This document shows, one piece after another, positions 1 through 11,798 of a stretch of DNA of 64,000 nucleotides. Origin of the DNA: Sitta carolinensis (taxonomy: Eukaryota; Chordata; Aves; Passeriformes; Sittidae); assembly GCA_032173965.1 (NCBI GenBank), contig CM063284.1, forward strand, positions 60,014,863-60,078,862, read 5' to 3'. The notes beneath the pieces are model-generated. The model saw nothing but the letters and a program-made list of their open reading frames with translations. It was not told the origin of the DNA and searched no databases. The position numbers were made by a program, and so were the translations under genes. Position 1 is the stretch's first letter; every line of letters begins with the position of its first letter.

Positions 1-63
1 TAATCTAAGTGATTTTCAGATGATTCAGGCACATGTACAACAAGGAGGAAGGAAGTGTTGGAA

Positions 64-78
64 GGGAGGGAGGGAGGG
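64..78 (+). repeat. (GGGA)n run forming a perfect G-quadruplex motif
   Basis: Four GGG tracts are separated by single A residues. This meets the strict G-quadruplex pattern with one-base loops, which is generally the most stable type. It is also a short (GGGA) tetranucleotide repeat. Whether it folds in the cell is not shown by sequence. Confidence 0.8.
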
Positions 79-1653
79 TCAAAACTGAAAACCAAACAAG
101 CAAGGATATTCTTGTAGCTAAAATCAGATATTGGATTAGGACTTTAGTTCAAAATCTCCTCCACAACAGATTACATGTGGGAAATTATGATCTGATTTTC
201 TAAAAATACCATTGCACTTAAAGAAGCACCTAAACACATTGGCTGTGTGAGTGCTACTGGAATTTTTGAGATTATGTACATACATTGTTTAGGTACTTCT
301 TCAAATTTGGCCAGTACTTGTTTGTGCATGATCTTATGCTAAATGTTGTTGTGTTTGAGCTTGGATGAGGTATGTGCTTTTGAACTAAAGACCTCGACTG
401 CACCTTCACCAGGCATCTGCCTGCATCCTGAAGCACTCCCTGAACACATGAACAAGGCCTCTTTCAGATGAAACTAAGCTTTAAGATGTGCTCAAGGAGG
501 GTACCTCATGCAGTCTAAATGCAAATAGGATTTCAGCCCATGGGACTGTAACTGAAGCAAAAATCCATCAAATGTGTGTAGTACGGACATGACATCTTGA
601 GCACAAATTGTTTCACTTCACATATACTCGTCCACACCACTTGTTAACATAACTTCATGTCCATTTCCATAATAGGACTTAAAAGCCTAATGAAGGATTT
701 TAGTTTAGGATGCAATAGCATACGTAGTCAAAAGCCAGAGAGCATCTGAGAGAAAGGTGTTCCTCTGTCCCTTACTTAGGGGTTTGCTTAGTTACTACTC
801 CCAGAGTATGACTAACATACACCAAGTTCACCAAGTTCTACCCAAAATACAGCGGAAGTTGTTTCAATTTTTCCAAAGCAGAACTGATGTATATTTCTAC
901 TCTAAAGAGTAGCAGGAGGTTAAAGTAGGCTTTGATCTGATCCTTAACACTCAGATTCATATTTTGTCTTCTAGACACTAATCCATAGTCCTCTTTTTAG
1001 TTGAATTTATTCTACTGTACAGACTATGGCTGAAGAATATTGTGAAGAAAGGGTAAGAAAGAAAAAAGAAAAAAAAATCTAAGTGGAAAGAGCAGCATTT
1101 GATTAGTGACAAAGGAAGTCAGGTTCTTATTTACTTTCTGATCTGTTTCTGCATTCTACATAAGATATTCATTGGATAAGTAATGTGTCAAAAAGTGTCA
1201 GTGATTGCTCATCAATTCTTTCATTAAACAAAGAGGGGTTGTGCGAAACAATAATATCAACATTCTTTTCACTCTCCTTTACTGGCCTGTGAATTTATTT
1301 AGATTTACATTATTTAGATTTCTGCAATAGCTGACAACTTAAGACCAGTGTAATATAATCCTGTAGGATTCAGGCAACTTTTCTGGGAGATGAAGGCTAC
1401 TTGTTTGAATTCCAGGTGAAGGAATCAAAATCTGCTGTGTCTCAGGGTACACTGGGTTTCCTGGACTGCCTTTAGTTTGTATCTAAATAGCAATGTGTGT
1501 TCAGAGTCAGAGCCACCAGCAACCTTTTAACCTTTCAAAATACTGAAGTAGCTCTTTCTCCCCATCCCCCCAAAATGATGATGCTGGTAGCCTCTGAAGC
1601 AAGTGGTCTGGGAGAGAATCTGAGCTTTATTCTAAAATCTACAACTTCATAGT

Positions 1654-1688
1654 GTATGGTACCTCAGCTGTTATGCTGAGGTCCATAC
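1654..1688. repeat. Short imperfect inverted repeat
   Basis: The arms GTATGG-T-ACCTCAGC (1654-1668) and GCTGAGGTCCATAC (1675-1688) pair over 14 bp with one bulged T and a 6-base loop. The structure is too short for a microRNA precursor and has no adjacent U-tract or gene. Function unknown. Confidence 0.6.
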
Positions 1689-4600
1689 CAGGGAGGAACC
1701 AGAGGACTAACAATTCTTACTTTTGCTCCTAGTACCACCAAAATTTCCAGTCTAATGTGTCAGGAGCTCCAGGATGAGAGCACAGCTGTTCTGCTGCAGC
1801 TTCTGGCAGACAGGACTCCTGCTAGAACACGAGGAGTCCCCACCCTCCCTGCAGCTGGATGGGAGGAGCTCTTTAAGGTGTGCTACTCTATTTAAGAAGG
1901 AAGAGGGATGAGCAAAGGCAGATGCACGGCAGTTCAGCCTAGAGACATAGAACACCATGGACTGGAGCATGTCAGGAGCCTTGCCATAATGATACAGATT
2001 TCTTAGTGCTGAGTGATTTTGGATTCAAGCGTCCACTTACAACTACTGTAGTGCCATGGCCCTGGTATACCAGCCACCTTCCCTAAAGGCATAATTAATC
2101 TTTTAGATCTTGGACCCCAGCACTGGCTCTCCTGAGAGCTGCATGTGATACTGCCAAAAGATACCAGGCACAAAGCATGCCAGAACAAGAGAATAACTCA
2201 GTTAAATGGGTCTGTACTGAGCCTTTCCTGGCCTGCATGCCCTGCTCAAGCTGTGACAACCCTTCCCTTCCATTTCATTTACCAAATAGAAAACCAGCAT
2301 TCTCTCCCTATCATCTAAAAGACACAGTGCCAGGAATCAGGGAGCCAGAAGAGGATCTTGTAAACAGGCCAATGCAACCCAAATCACAAAGAGCTGGTTA
2401 CTATTTCTGGTTTAATTTAAAAGACAAGCCTTAAGAAGCTGAAGTATTTAGATCCCTGCACTGCTCGGTCACAAGAGACCATCTAGGAAAGAAATTCCAC
2501 TTCTTCTTTCCCCTGTAATCTGATATCTTCTTCAAAGAGATCACAAGCAAATGGATGCTGTATAGTTGGAACTTCCTGAATAGGGGCTTGGCATGCAACA
2601 ATAGGAGGGAATGGGAGACTCAGAAACTTAGATGCTCTCAGGGTCCCAGTTTAAACACAACCTTTGCTTACAACACCACAAACTATAAACCTGCATTTAA
2701 ATTTCTGGCTGAAAGGTGGTTTCATGGCAGCTTTCTTTGAAAACACGTCACACGAAAGAGCTGCGAGTCATTCCCTCGTTAACTCAGCATACTTCCAATT
2801 TATTTTTCATCGACTGCTACATCCCTAAATATTTCCTTTTAATATACCATCTTAGAATTTACACAGTGAGCTTCCCCATGCAGTATGGCTGAGAGGAAGT
2901 GCATACTGTGATGATTGCAGCTCCTCCATGATGAAAAATATCTATCATTATATGCTGCCCCCCCAGTTCTTGTGAACAATTATAATAGCTACACTTTGGT
3001 GCAATCAAAATGCTTTCTTTAGAGAGCTTCCCTATAATCAGGAAAGGAGAAAAAAATGTAGATAACTGTATATAAATATCATCAAGGACTTAGTCCTGTT
3101 AGAAACCACAAGGCTGTTGAGGTGTGCCCTCTGCTCCTCTGAGCTCTTTGCAAAAGAAGAGCCCCCAGCAGATGTCAGAAAACACTCTGCACCTGAGTTA
3201 TGAGCCCACAGACTGGTACATTCCTGGTAGCACAGTAAGTTAAATCATATGTGCCTATTTGGGACACATGCTCTGGCAAAGGCCAAAGTTACAAGTGCAA
3301 AAGGTAAAAATGCACAGTGAAACAAAGAGAAAATTAATACAATAAAGAAGCAAAATTCAAAGCATTTACAAACGTAATTAATTTTACTATGGACAAAAGC
3401 ATTATTGAAAGAGGACAGCAGCAAGAGGTACTCTGAAAATCATCAAGTTGAGTGGAAAAAGGGGACCCTCTGCATGCCTGAGCCATGCCCCACTGAATAT
3501 ACATGACTCCAAAATGGCTATGCCTCAGCCAGCTGGGAGATGCTGCACTTCTACTGCATCCTTTTAGAAAACCCTCTGTTTGATTACACACAGTCTCCAC
3601 ACTGGAGGAAATTGCAGGAGTCACACTGTTTTCTCTTGCCTTACTAAACTGATATTTTAAACATAAACATATTCTATTGAAAATGCAAAGGCTATTCTTT
3701 ACCAAGTTTTTACTAATCAAAAATAGTTCAACATGAAATTGCAAAATATCCAAGGCAACATAAATCTGTATTTTGTGGATAAAAAGTTTTCTAGAAAAAA
3801 AAAAAAAAAAGATTACATGTAGCTCTAGAGTATATCTCTAAATTAAAAAATAAATGTGGGGTGAGGGTTTCAAATGGGACTGAAATGAAATTTGATGAAC
3901 GCATCCTTTTTCTCTCTCTCTTTTCCTCGCCACACAGCATTAAAGGCAGCAGGGCATTGTGACAACACAGACAGCTAATTGCAAGGAAATGGATGTCTGA
4001 TGCCATTAACACTACCCACTTTCCTTGGACATTTAAAATAAAAACAAAACACACCACTAGGCACACAGTTCTCTCCCTGGGGTGGAGATGAGAGAGCGCT
4101 TGAACTACATGTGATAGATGTTAAGTCAGATTGCTTAATGCACTACTGGAGGGAGCTCAGATACACCTAAATGAGGACAGTATTTGAACCTAAGACAGAA
4201 CAGAGTACTTGCATCCTGCAGTTCAGTCTTAATTTTAGGAAACAGCTATAAAACTTCACCATTTGAACCCACTGAAGCTGTCATTTAAGCAGTCTAATTA
4301 AAAATCGTATTGTCTTTAAAGTAAAATGAATAATAACCTCCTGTACTCAGGCCATATGTAAGAAATTTTCCATATGGACAAGTACATGTACAAAAAATAA
4401 TAAATAAGCATTTGTGGGGAAAAAAAGCTGTCTGAAAAGTAAGTTTTTTTTCTATACGTGACAGGAGGAAACAGAATGCCTGATGATCACTCATTAAACA
4501 TTGGTAGCAGGGAAAATGATACAAAACCATTTCTTGTTTCATTGGATGTTCAAACATAGGCATTACTCAAATGTAGAGCTACATGAAGAACAGGAAGGGG

Positions 4601-5766
4601 GAAAAAATTGAAATGACTGAAGAAGTTGCTCAAAATCTCAGGAATGGTGTCTTTCATGCCATTGTAAGTGACGGATTTAAACTACTTTGAAAATTCAATT
4701 AATATGTTTGTTTTAAAAATACACCTGCATGACACCATCTTTATCCCATTTTGAACAGCTGTGTACTAAACCTCTAAAAGTGTTTGGGAATAGCAATGGA
4801 TTGTTAATTATAGTGGCACTGTTAAGCACCATCAGAATTACTGAACTTACCTAGCCAACAATTGGACTATTACTAACTTTGATCTTGAAATAATACCTTC
4901 TTTTATAACTTACCCTCTTGTTTTAAATACAGCCTGAATTATCACATGCCTATTATCACACAGTGAAATATAACCTTGACTAGATTTGACTGTATCATTT
5001 TGAACCACTCATTTCCACTCTATTTAAGAAAAACATCTTGAAAACATCATGACTAGAAGTCAGAATTTCAAGTTATAATATATAAACACAGCAGATCATA
5101 TTATTACTGATTTTTTTTTAATAAGCTGGTCTACCATTCACTACATTGCCTTCTTTGGAGGAAAAATGATTAGCTACTATTTACAATTTAGGCTACAACC
5201 TGAATTCACTGAAATCAGTGGGAGATTTTCCTATTAATTTTGGTAGCAGCAGGATTGGACCATTAGTGTAATAAAATAGATAGTGTAAAAAATTCCCAGC
5301 TCAAATTATTACTGAATTAGTAGCCTGCAATTAATTTGTACCATCTCAAGTTACTGGATAAAATGAAACACCTACAAATCTAATTATGAAACATATATAA
5401 AGTAAAAATAGATAAGAATTAAAAGTCTGACCTAGCTAGTTATTAAATTACTATTTTGTGTATAAACAAATCTTAATAAGTGTATTAATTTAACACTAGT
5501 GATTGCCTAGAAAAATCAGATAATATTTTTGTAGCCAAAGTTTTTTCAGTTTAACTCTTTAGTTTAACAACTTATGTTGTGCCTTTTGTAGTGTATCTCT
5601 GAAATTATCTCAGCAGTAAATTGCTTGTGCTTGTCTGCTGATTGTGATGTGAAGAGGCTGGTTGGGCCAGCAGCTGAAGGGCTCTATTTATACATCTGGA
5701 TGGTCAGATTGAATGGACCTGCAGGAAGAACCAGCCCCACCAGAGCTTCTTCAATGGTCTCCACCT

Positions 5767-5784
5767 TGACCTTGAATTTGACCT
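5767..5784 (-). promoter_or_regulatory. Paired nuclear-receptor half-sites (candidate)
   Basis: On the + strand TGACCTTGA (5767-5775) is followed by TGACCTTTG (5779-5787). Read on the - strand these are TCAAGGTCA, the classical monomer site for ERR and SF-1/NR5A receptors, and CAAAGGTCA, the extended half-site used by HNF4 and COUP-TF type receptors. A 9-bp match of this kind is expected by chance about once in a window this size, so only the pairing is mildly suggestive. Confidence 0.2.
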
Positions 5785-7978
5785 TTGCTATGGTCCACTT
5801 CCATCTCCATAAAAATGAGCTAGAGGCTAGATTGTCATCTGTTTGCTCTTTTCTGTTTTCCTGGGTTTGATGATATATTCCTAGAGCTGCCTAAACCAGA
5901 TTAATTGTAACACTTTGTTGTGAATCATAGGAAGAGAATTTGCAGTGCACAAGTGAGTGTGTGTATGCAATTCCTCACAATGCTAAACTGGCATTGTTAT
6001 TCAAATCAGAAAATACTGATTACTAGGGTAACATTGGGAAAGAGGTTCCCTCCACAGAATGAAATGAAAGGTCAGACAGCTTAAGGGGATCAAACAAACA
6101 AAATATGCCAGATAAGCAATTTCCCTCCTCAAATGGCTCTGATCTCAAACTGACGCTCTTCCCTTGGCAGTCCCTCTCACTGTGAAGATAGCACATACAA
6201 TGAACAGTCACTTCACTGGTTTAGATACAGCATATCATCTTACCAAAAGTAAAAATGAGAATTTCACTGATTACAGATGTTTTCCAGAATTTATCTGGGC
6301 AGGAACTTGATTTATCAATGAGTATTCCCTTTTGGTTCTTTTGAAGGTAATTTAATAAAATGTGCACAGGTACTAGTAATGTTTCAAGTAATTGTATTTT
6401 GTCTGTAAGAGGGGAAAGGATATCTTTACTTAATTAATCTTTTAATTGCTGGGTTGAATTAAATAAATATGCCATGAATTTCCAATTAATATTGTAAAGG
6501 AAATGTAACACATCAGCCTTGGCTCTGAGTACATAATTTCATATTTATGCAAGGCATAATTTTTTAGAATTGTAATTTTTTTCCATGTACAGACACTATA
6601 GACAGAAGTGTACAGCCCTATACCTCTTCTGAGATATACACTCCATTAAGTAACTGGTTTGGGTGCCAGGCTGTGTTTGGATGCTCATTGAGAGCTCATG
6701 ATTTTAATATCCTGTCTAGGATCACTCCATTCTGGTCTCATACCCTCTCTTTGATAGGAGGTCATTGGTGCTGGTGTTTAACTTACACCAAAGGAAGTTT
6801 TAGCAACAGGTACCAAACACCACATACTTTTTTTTTTTTCTTTCTTATTTTTTTTTTTAATTTGTGTGCAAATAAAATTTAAATTTAATTAATTTTAATT
6901 TAGAATGTTTAAAATTTCAATCTCACCACTACACAATTTCAGGTTATGGTTTTGCTAATGTTCTCACAAACAGAATATTAGGGCTAGGTACACAGTTTGA
7001 CTGCAAAAAATATTATAGAAATTATTTGCCTTGCAGATTTTTCTCCTTTTTAAAATCCCTACCATAAATTTGTTTCCTTTTCCCAAAACAAATCTGCTAT
7101 AGTTTATTCAGGTAATTTTAGCTACTCACTCGTTTGAGCATGTTGGAAAAGCAAATGGCAGAACTATCTGCATGAATAACTATTGTAAGTGGTGGTATAG
7201 AAAATACTCTTATAACCACCCAGTAATGTGCAAGGGAAAGGATTACCCATTACCTCGGACCATCCTTGGTTTGTTCGTTGCTTCTGTGTGGCAACCAAAT
7301 AATGGGTAGATTTTTGGCATTGTCATATAGTTTCTGAGAAGGATCGATGTGTAATGAGACAAAAAGGAAAAAAGGCCAAGGATGACAAGTAAAACAGCAG
7401 TCTATTTGGCCTTAGTAACACATTTTTAACCAAAACTATTAGCACTTAGCAACCAAAACTATTTGTTTACTCATTAGGACTTCAAAAATATTTAGTTAGA
7501 GCTTCCTGAGTCAAATTTATGTTGACTCAGCAGAAAGTATAATATTCTCCATTTTTATTCTGCCTTCTATAAATAACCTTCAGAAGGAGTTAAACATTGT
7601 GGTACAATGGCTTACTTGTCATTTGTTGTCAGGGAAAAGGTGCCCATTGCTGACTTCTGTACTCTTTGCCATTAGATAAATAGACACACCAACTTCTGGC
7701 TGTTCGGACCTTGCAATCCTTTATCCCCAGAGAAAACCATTAATCTTTTGCATCAGAACATACATCAAAAACTAGAAGCAAGTTACCCATGATTCCTTGT
7801 ATTCTATTCCCTTGGGCTCTCTGTGCAAAGACAGAGAGATTGATTTTTACATTTTAGGGTGAATTTGCTCTTAAATTAGCCCTTTTATTTTTTTTTTTTT
7901 TTTGCAGCATATTATTCTATAAAATCACAGTAATGGAGAAAAAAGCAGAGCCAGCAATGCTAACTAGATGAAACATGG

Positions 7979-7983
<5 letters not shown>

Positions 7984-8010
<27 letters not shown>
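7984..8010. repeat. (AC)n microsatellite
   Basis: A pure AC dinucleotide run of about 13 units. Such runs are common in vertebrate DNA and usually length-polymorphic. Confidence 0.95.
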
Positions 8011-8012
<2 letters not shown>

Positions 8013-8155
8013 GCATTTAGGATTTTGAGAGGGATTCCAAGCAAGTGAAACTTTTTTGAGTCAGAAAGCTACATGGCTTTAATATTATGATAACACTACC
8101 AAATGCCCTGTAACTGTGATACCCCTGCATCTTACTCCACCCTCTGGAAAGTGAA

Positions 8156-8475
8156 AACCTGTCTTGCAGCAGGAGAAGTGGATATGGCCCCAGGCGCCCG
8201 AAGGGGAAGGTGCATGGCCAAGGGCTGCAGCCCCGGCTGAGCTGGGGGCACAGGGGACACAGGGATGCACACATTCTGCCTTCCGTTCAGCTGCTGGCCG
8301 GGCTCCAAGAAAAGCAAGGCTTGCTCGGCACAAGGCACAGGAGGACGACTATTCATTCACACGTGTTTACAGAAACAGCTGTGAAGGGAAGGCACGAGTT
8401 TACAGCAGCGTCAAATACAGGTGGCGGCTGTCAGACCTGAACGCCATGGTTCTGCCAGGAAAAGGAAAGGAAGAT
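8156..8475. other. Isolated GC- and CpG-rich patch
   Basis: This stretch of about 320 bp has roughly a dozen CpG dinucleotides and clearly higher GC than the AT-rich DNA on both sides. A frame of 108 codons is open on + (8164-8490) and shorter frames are open on -, but high GC alone removes stop codons, and none of the peptides resembles a known domain. A CACGTG E-box lies near 8361. A polypyrimidine-AG precedes it at 8161-8168, so an exon is not excluded. It could be a small CpG island, an unannotated transcript start, or an old GC-rich insertion. Confidence 0.4.
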
Positions 8476-8655
8476 CAGAATCAAAATTAAGCTCTTAATA
8501 AAAAAGAATACCCTTGGCATACATAAGAAAATTTTAACTTCATATTTTTTGCACTTTTTTTTTTCTCAATTCCAGACATAAAATATGTGAAAGGGAAAGG
8601 AAATATGATCTCTGACCCCATCTCTGCTCTTCTGAACCAACTCTCAGTTGTGTAA

Positions 8656-8674
8656 AAGCAAGCAAGCAAGCAAG
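8656..8674. repeat. Short (AGCA)n tetranucleotide repeat
   Basis: Nearly five AGCA/AAGC units in a row. A minor simple repeat. Confidence 0.8.
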
Positions 8675-10626
8675 AAATACAATGATACCACAAATCAGCC
8701 CAGTTTTGGGACTGGAAGACAGAGTATGTTCACAAACTACTCTCAGTTTGAATAAGTTTATTTCTGTGTGTGTTCCCCAGATGTTTTATTGTAAATCTGA
8801 TATTGATGACTGTGATAGCCAAGAATTATCATTGAACTGTGAAGAAATATTTTTTTCTGGATTGTGCAATAAATCTATTTTTCTTCATTCTGTTTTTAAG
8901 ATAGTCTTTAATTTGGGAGTATGACTTTTTTATATCTGTGATTTCACTGTGCCTTATTGTCTGTATACTTTTAATGGCCGCTATTACTAAATCACAGGCT
9001 TTTATCAGAAGAACTACAGAATTTAAGGCTATTTAATACAATCTTTTAACACACTCATTATACACTAATTTAAAACAGGAAAATAGATATGACAGTCTGG
9101 CCTTCAGGCCACAGGAACCAGTTGCTCAGTGAAAAGTCTAATCAGCTAGGATAACTTTTATGTCAGGAATGGATTCCCACAAATCTTATTGCAGAAAATC
9201 TCCAAAATTCATAACTCCTTTATGTAACAGAGCAATTCCAGTGGACCAATGTTTTCTGGAAGCAAGAAAGAGAGATGAGAAAAGCTTAATATTGTTGGTC
9301 ATGGAATACTAGTAGTATTCCCTGCTTAAAAGTTCCATTCTTTTTGAGTGTGCCGGTTTGCAGTCGAGGGACAAATACCTGTTGCAAGAAATGTCCCTTC
9401 CTACTCAGCATCTCCTCTACTGATTTGGAGGTGAATGAGTTGCAGAAGTTACTGCAGAGTCCTTGAATATCCCTCTGCACTCAGGGGCTGGCACCAGAAG
9501 AAGGAGGTGACACAACATCTGTCATGCAGCAACCTGCCCCTGTTCCTGCTGCTGTGGGAGAAAACATTAAAAAAGGGAGACAGCCAGAGGCTCACGGAGC
9601 TGAAGAGTTGCTCAGAGGTGTAGTGGAAAGTACAAGGGACTTGAGCAGGTACATCTCAGTTTCAGAATGACAAGGAGTGAAGAAATTAAAAGATTTTCTT
9701 TCCTCACCCCAGAAGGTGATGAATTACTGTTACTTAAAGAGAGGGGCTAAATGAAAAAAAAAAAAAATTTAAATATCCATCCATGCATCCATGTAATGAG
9801 CTTCTCAAGTTTAAAATGTGGAAGAAAAATTGCTAAAAATAAAAGCACCAAACATATGTGCCAATTAATCCAATTCTAGTATTCAAGACTTGTGTTTCTT
9901 GATTTACGAAGCCTTGAAAATACTTGAAAGGATTGTGAGAAGGCATGAACTGATGAACATTTTACAGCTATGAATAAACACTGAGGAAAAGCACCAGTAT
10001 CATTGTTACAACCTGCACAGACCCAAGATTTGCTTTTGAACACTTACAATGGTGCAGTGTCTGTAGGTCTCATACCACCATAGAAGGACCTCTGAGTTTT
10101 AGTAGAAACTCCCACATTCTTATTGAGAAAGCACCACTGCTGATGCTTTTGGCTGTTAACATTAATACCCTGTGCTTGTTTGCACCAGGTTGCTCAAAGA
10201 ACTCACAATCTCAATGCAAAATTTCCTTAAAAAATAAGTTACCCATTAAGACCATGAGAAAACTTGGCTTGTGACATACTTGGAGTCACTCTTTCATCTA
10301 CAGTTTAAACTATAATAAGAAATAATATTTAGCATCTTCTAAATGCAGATGTTTTAAGGCAGATGGGAAATATTTAAATATTCAAATAGTTCCATCATTT
10401 AAAGTATTGTTGATAGCCACTGGGATCAGTTATGAATCCTGTATAATCATGGGATTTGTTTTTGTAATCCCCAGGGATTCTGTCAAGTTTTTTTACATCC
10501 TCAAATGGTATGCATATTAGCTTTTTGTCAACAACTATCTAATGGGTTTTATTCTGTGACCCTGTTTTGGATGTGCTTTAAACAGTATGGTAAAGTAATT
10601 TTGGAATCAAAGGTCTTGGAGATACA

Positions 10627-10649
10627 TTAGAGGCAAATTCTGCCTCTAA
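10627..10649. repeat. 9-bp perfect inverted repeat
   Basis: TTAGAGGCA and TGCCTCTAA are separated by 5 bases. It forms a small hairpin of unknown significance; short inverted repeats of this size occur by chance in a window this long. Confidence 0.7.
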
Positions 10650-11754
10650 TTCAGTGCTCTAATTGCTGTAAAGGCCTTCAGTTGCACCATGTGCACAGGT
10701 CAGCTCAACTCTGAGTGACTAAACCTCAAATGTCACAACTTGATTTGCTTGTATCATAATCGTATATCCTTATTTACCACTTAACTGTCAGTATAAATTC
10801 AGGCTTCACAAATAACCTCTCAAAATTGATGAAATAATTAATTCATACGCATTTAGCTTGGAGAATCATCTTTCCAGGACATGACACATCACATTTGTGC
10901 ACATCCATGCATGCCAACAGGTTACCTATATTTACACTATACATAAGAGAGAGTTCTCAGTGAAAATAGGCAGGACTTTGCAGTATGGCTTGAGATTCAC
11001 TATCACGTGTTATGCCATTAAGATTTTTAAACTCTGCTGGTGCCATCATAGAACCCACTATGAAAGTTCAGGTCTTGAGTCATAGGATTTGTACTTTTAT
11101 ACATTTGACCTTAGAACCAAATCAGTTTTCTTATGGCAGAAATTATTTATTTCTCTCTAACAGAAAGCCAGAATATTCCGTAGTACCTTAAGACTGTGTT
11201 CTGAGAATTACAAGATGTGACTTCATAGAGGCTCAAGATTAATTACTAAAGGTTCATTGACTACTATATCCATCCTGAGGAGGCAACTGAGTGCCAAAAG
11301 CCTCTTCTGCTTCCCCTGTCTCTTGAGCTTCAAAATGCATAAATTGAAAATACTATTACCTTAAAATAGCAATAATCATGAAAAATTAATAAAGTCATCC
11401 CTAAAAACATACACTCTCTTTTACAGAAAATCCCTGAAATTTAGGTGCCAGCATGACATTGCCTAGTGAAATGTGATTGACTTAAGTGTAAACATCTTGA
11501 CAGTTTGAGGATTTGCAACTCTAGTAAAGTCCTCAGCCTAAATCACAATTATTACTATCTTTTCAGAATAGTTAACACAGTTAATCACATTAGCAGTCAT
11601 TATGTCAACGTTCATCAACTATAATGAGAAAGTGAGTACAGGGACAGGTTGTTCCTACTGGGTAGAAAACCTGCCAGTTTTCAAAGCCCTGCAACTTTTT
11701 AATGTTAACCTATTCTTCTGGAAGCACTGGATATTAAAATACAAAGCTAGATTT

Positions 11755-11798
11755 AAAAACAAAACAAAAAACACCAACAAACAAACAAAACAAACAAA
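11755..11798. repeat. A/C-rich simple repeat (CAAA)n
   Basis: Imperfect (AAAC)/(CAAA) units over about 44 bases. Low-complexity DNA. Confidence 0.85.

Larger units (their letters stand above)
1..5600. other. Unique AT-rich non-coding DNA, no gene seen
   Basis: No open frame here looks like a protein. The longest in the window, 139 codons on the - strand at 3334-3753, has no recognisable motif, no good splice context and a composition typical of random frames. Short A-runs occur at 1067-1076 and 3795-3811 and a C-run near 2958. A G-quadruplex motif and a short hairpin are listed separately. The slightly GC-richer part at 1740-2480 could be an old retroelement fragment, but I cannot match it to a family. 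Confidence 0.6.
5601..8155. other. Unique non-coding DNA with T-runs and a CA microsatellite
   Basis: No gene is seen. T-rich runs occur at about 6831-6857 and at 7888-7903. A cluster of nuclear-receptor-like half-sites at 5767-5784 and a CA repeat at 7984-8010 are listed separately. The remaining sequence is AT-rich without a recognised repeat family. Confidence 0.55.

Noticed and set aside
3334..3753. 139-codon frame on the - strand, the longest in the window
   Set aside because: No domain, odd composition rich in Ser/Cys/Leu, no splice context; expected length for chance frames in 64 kb.
8164..8490. 108-codon + frame in the CpG patch as a gene
   Set aside because: High GC lowers stop frequency on all frames; several frames on both strands are open at once and the peptide shows no known motif.
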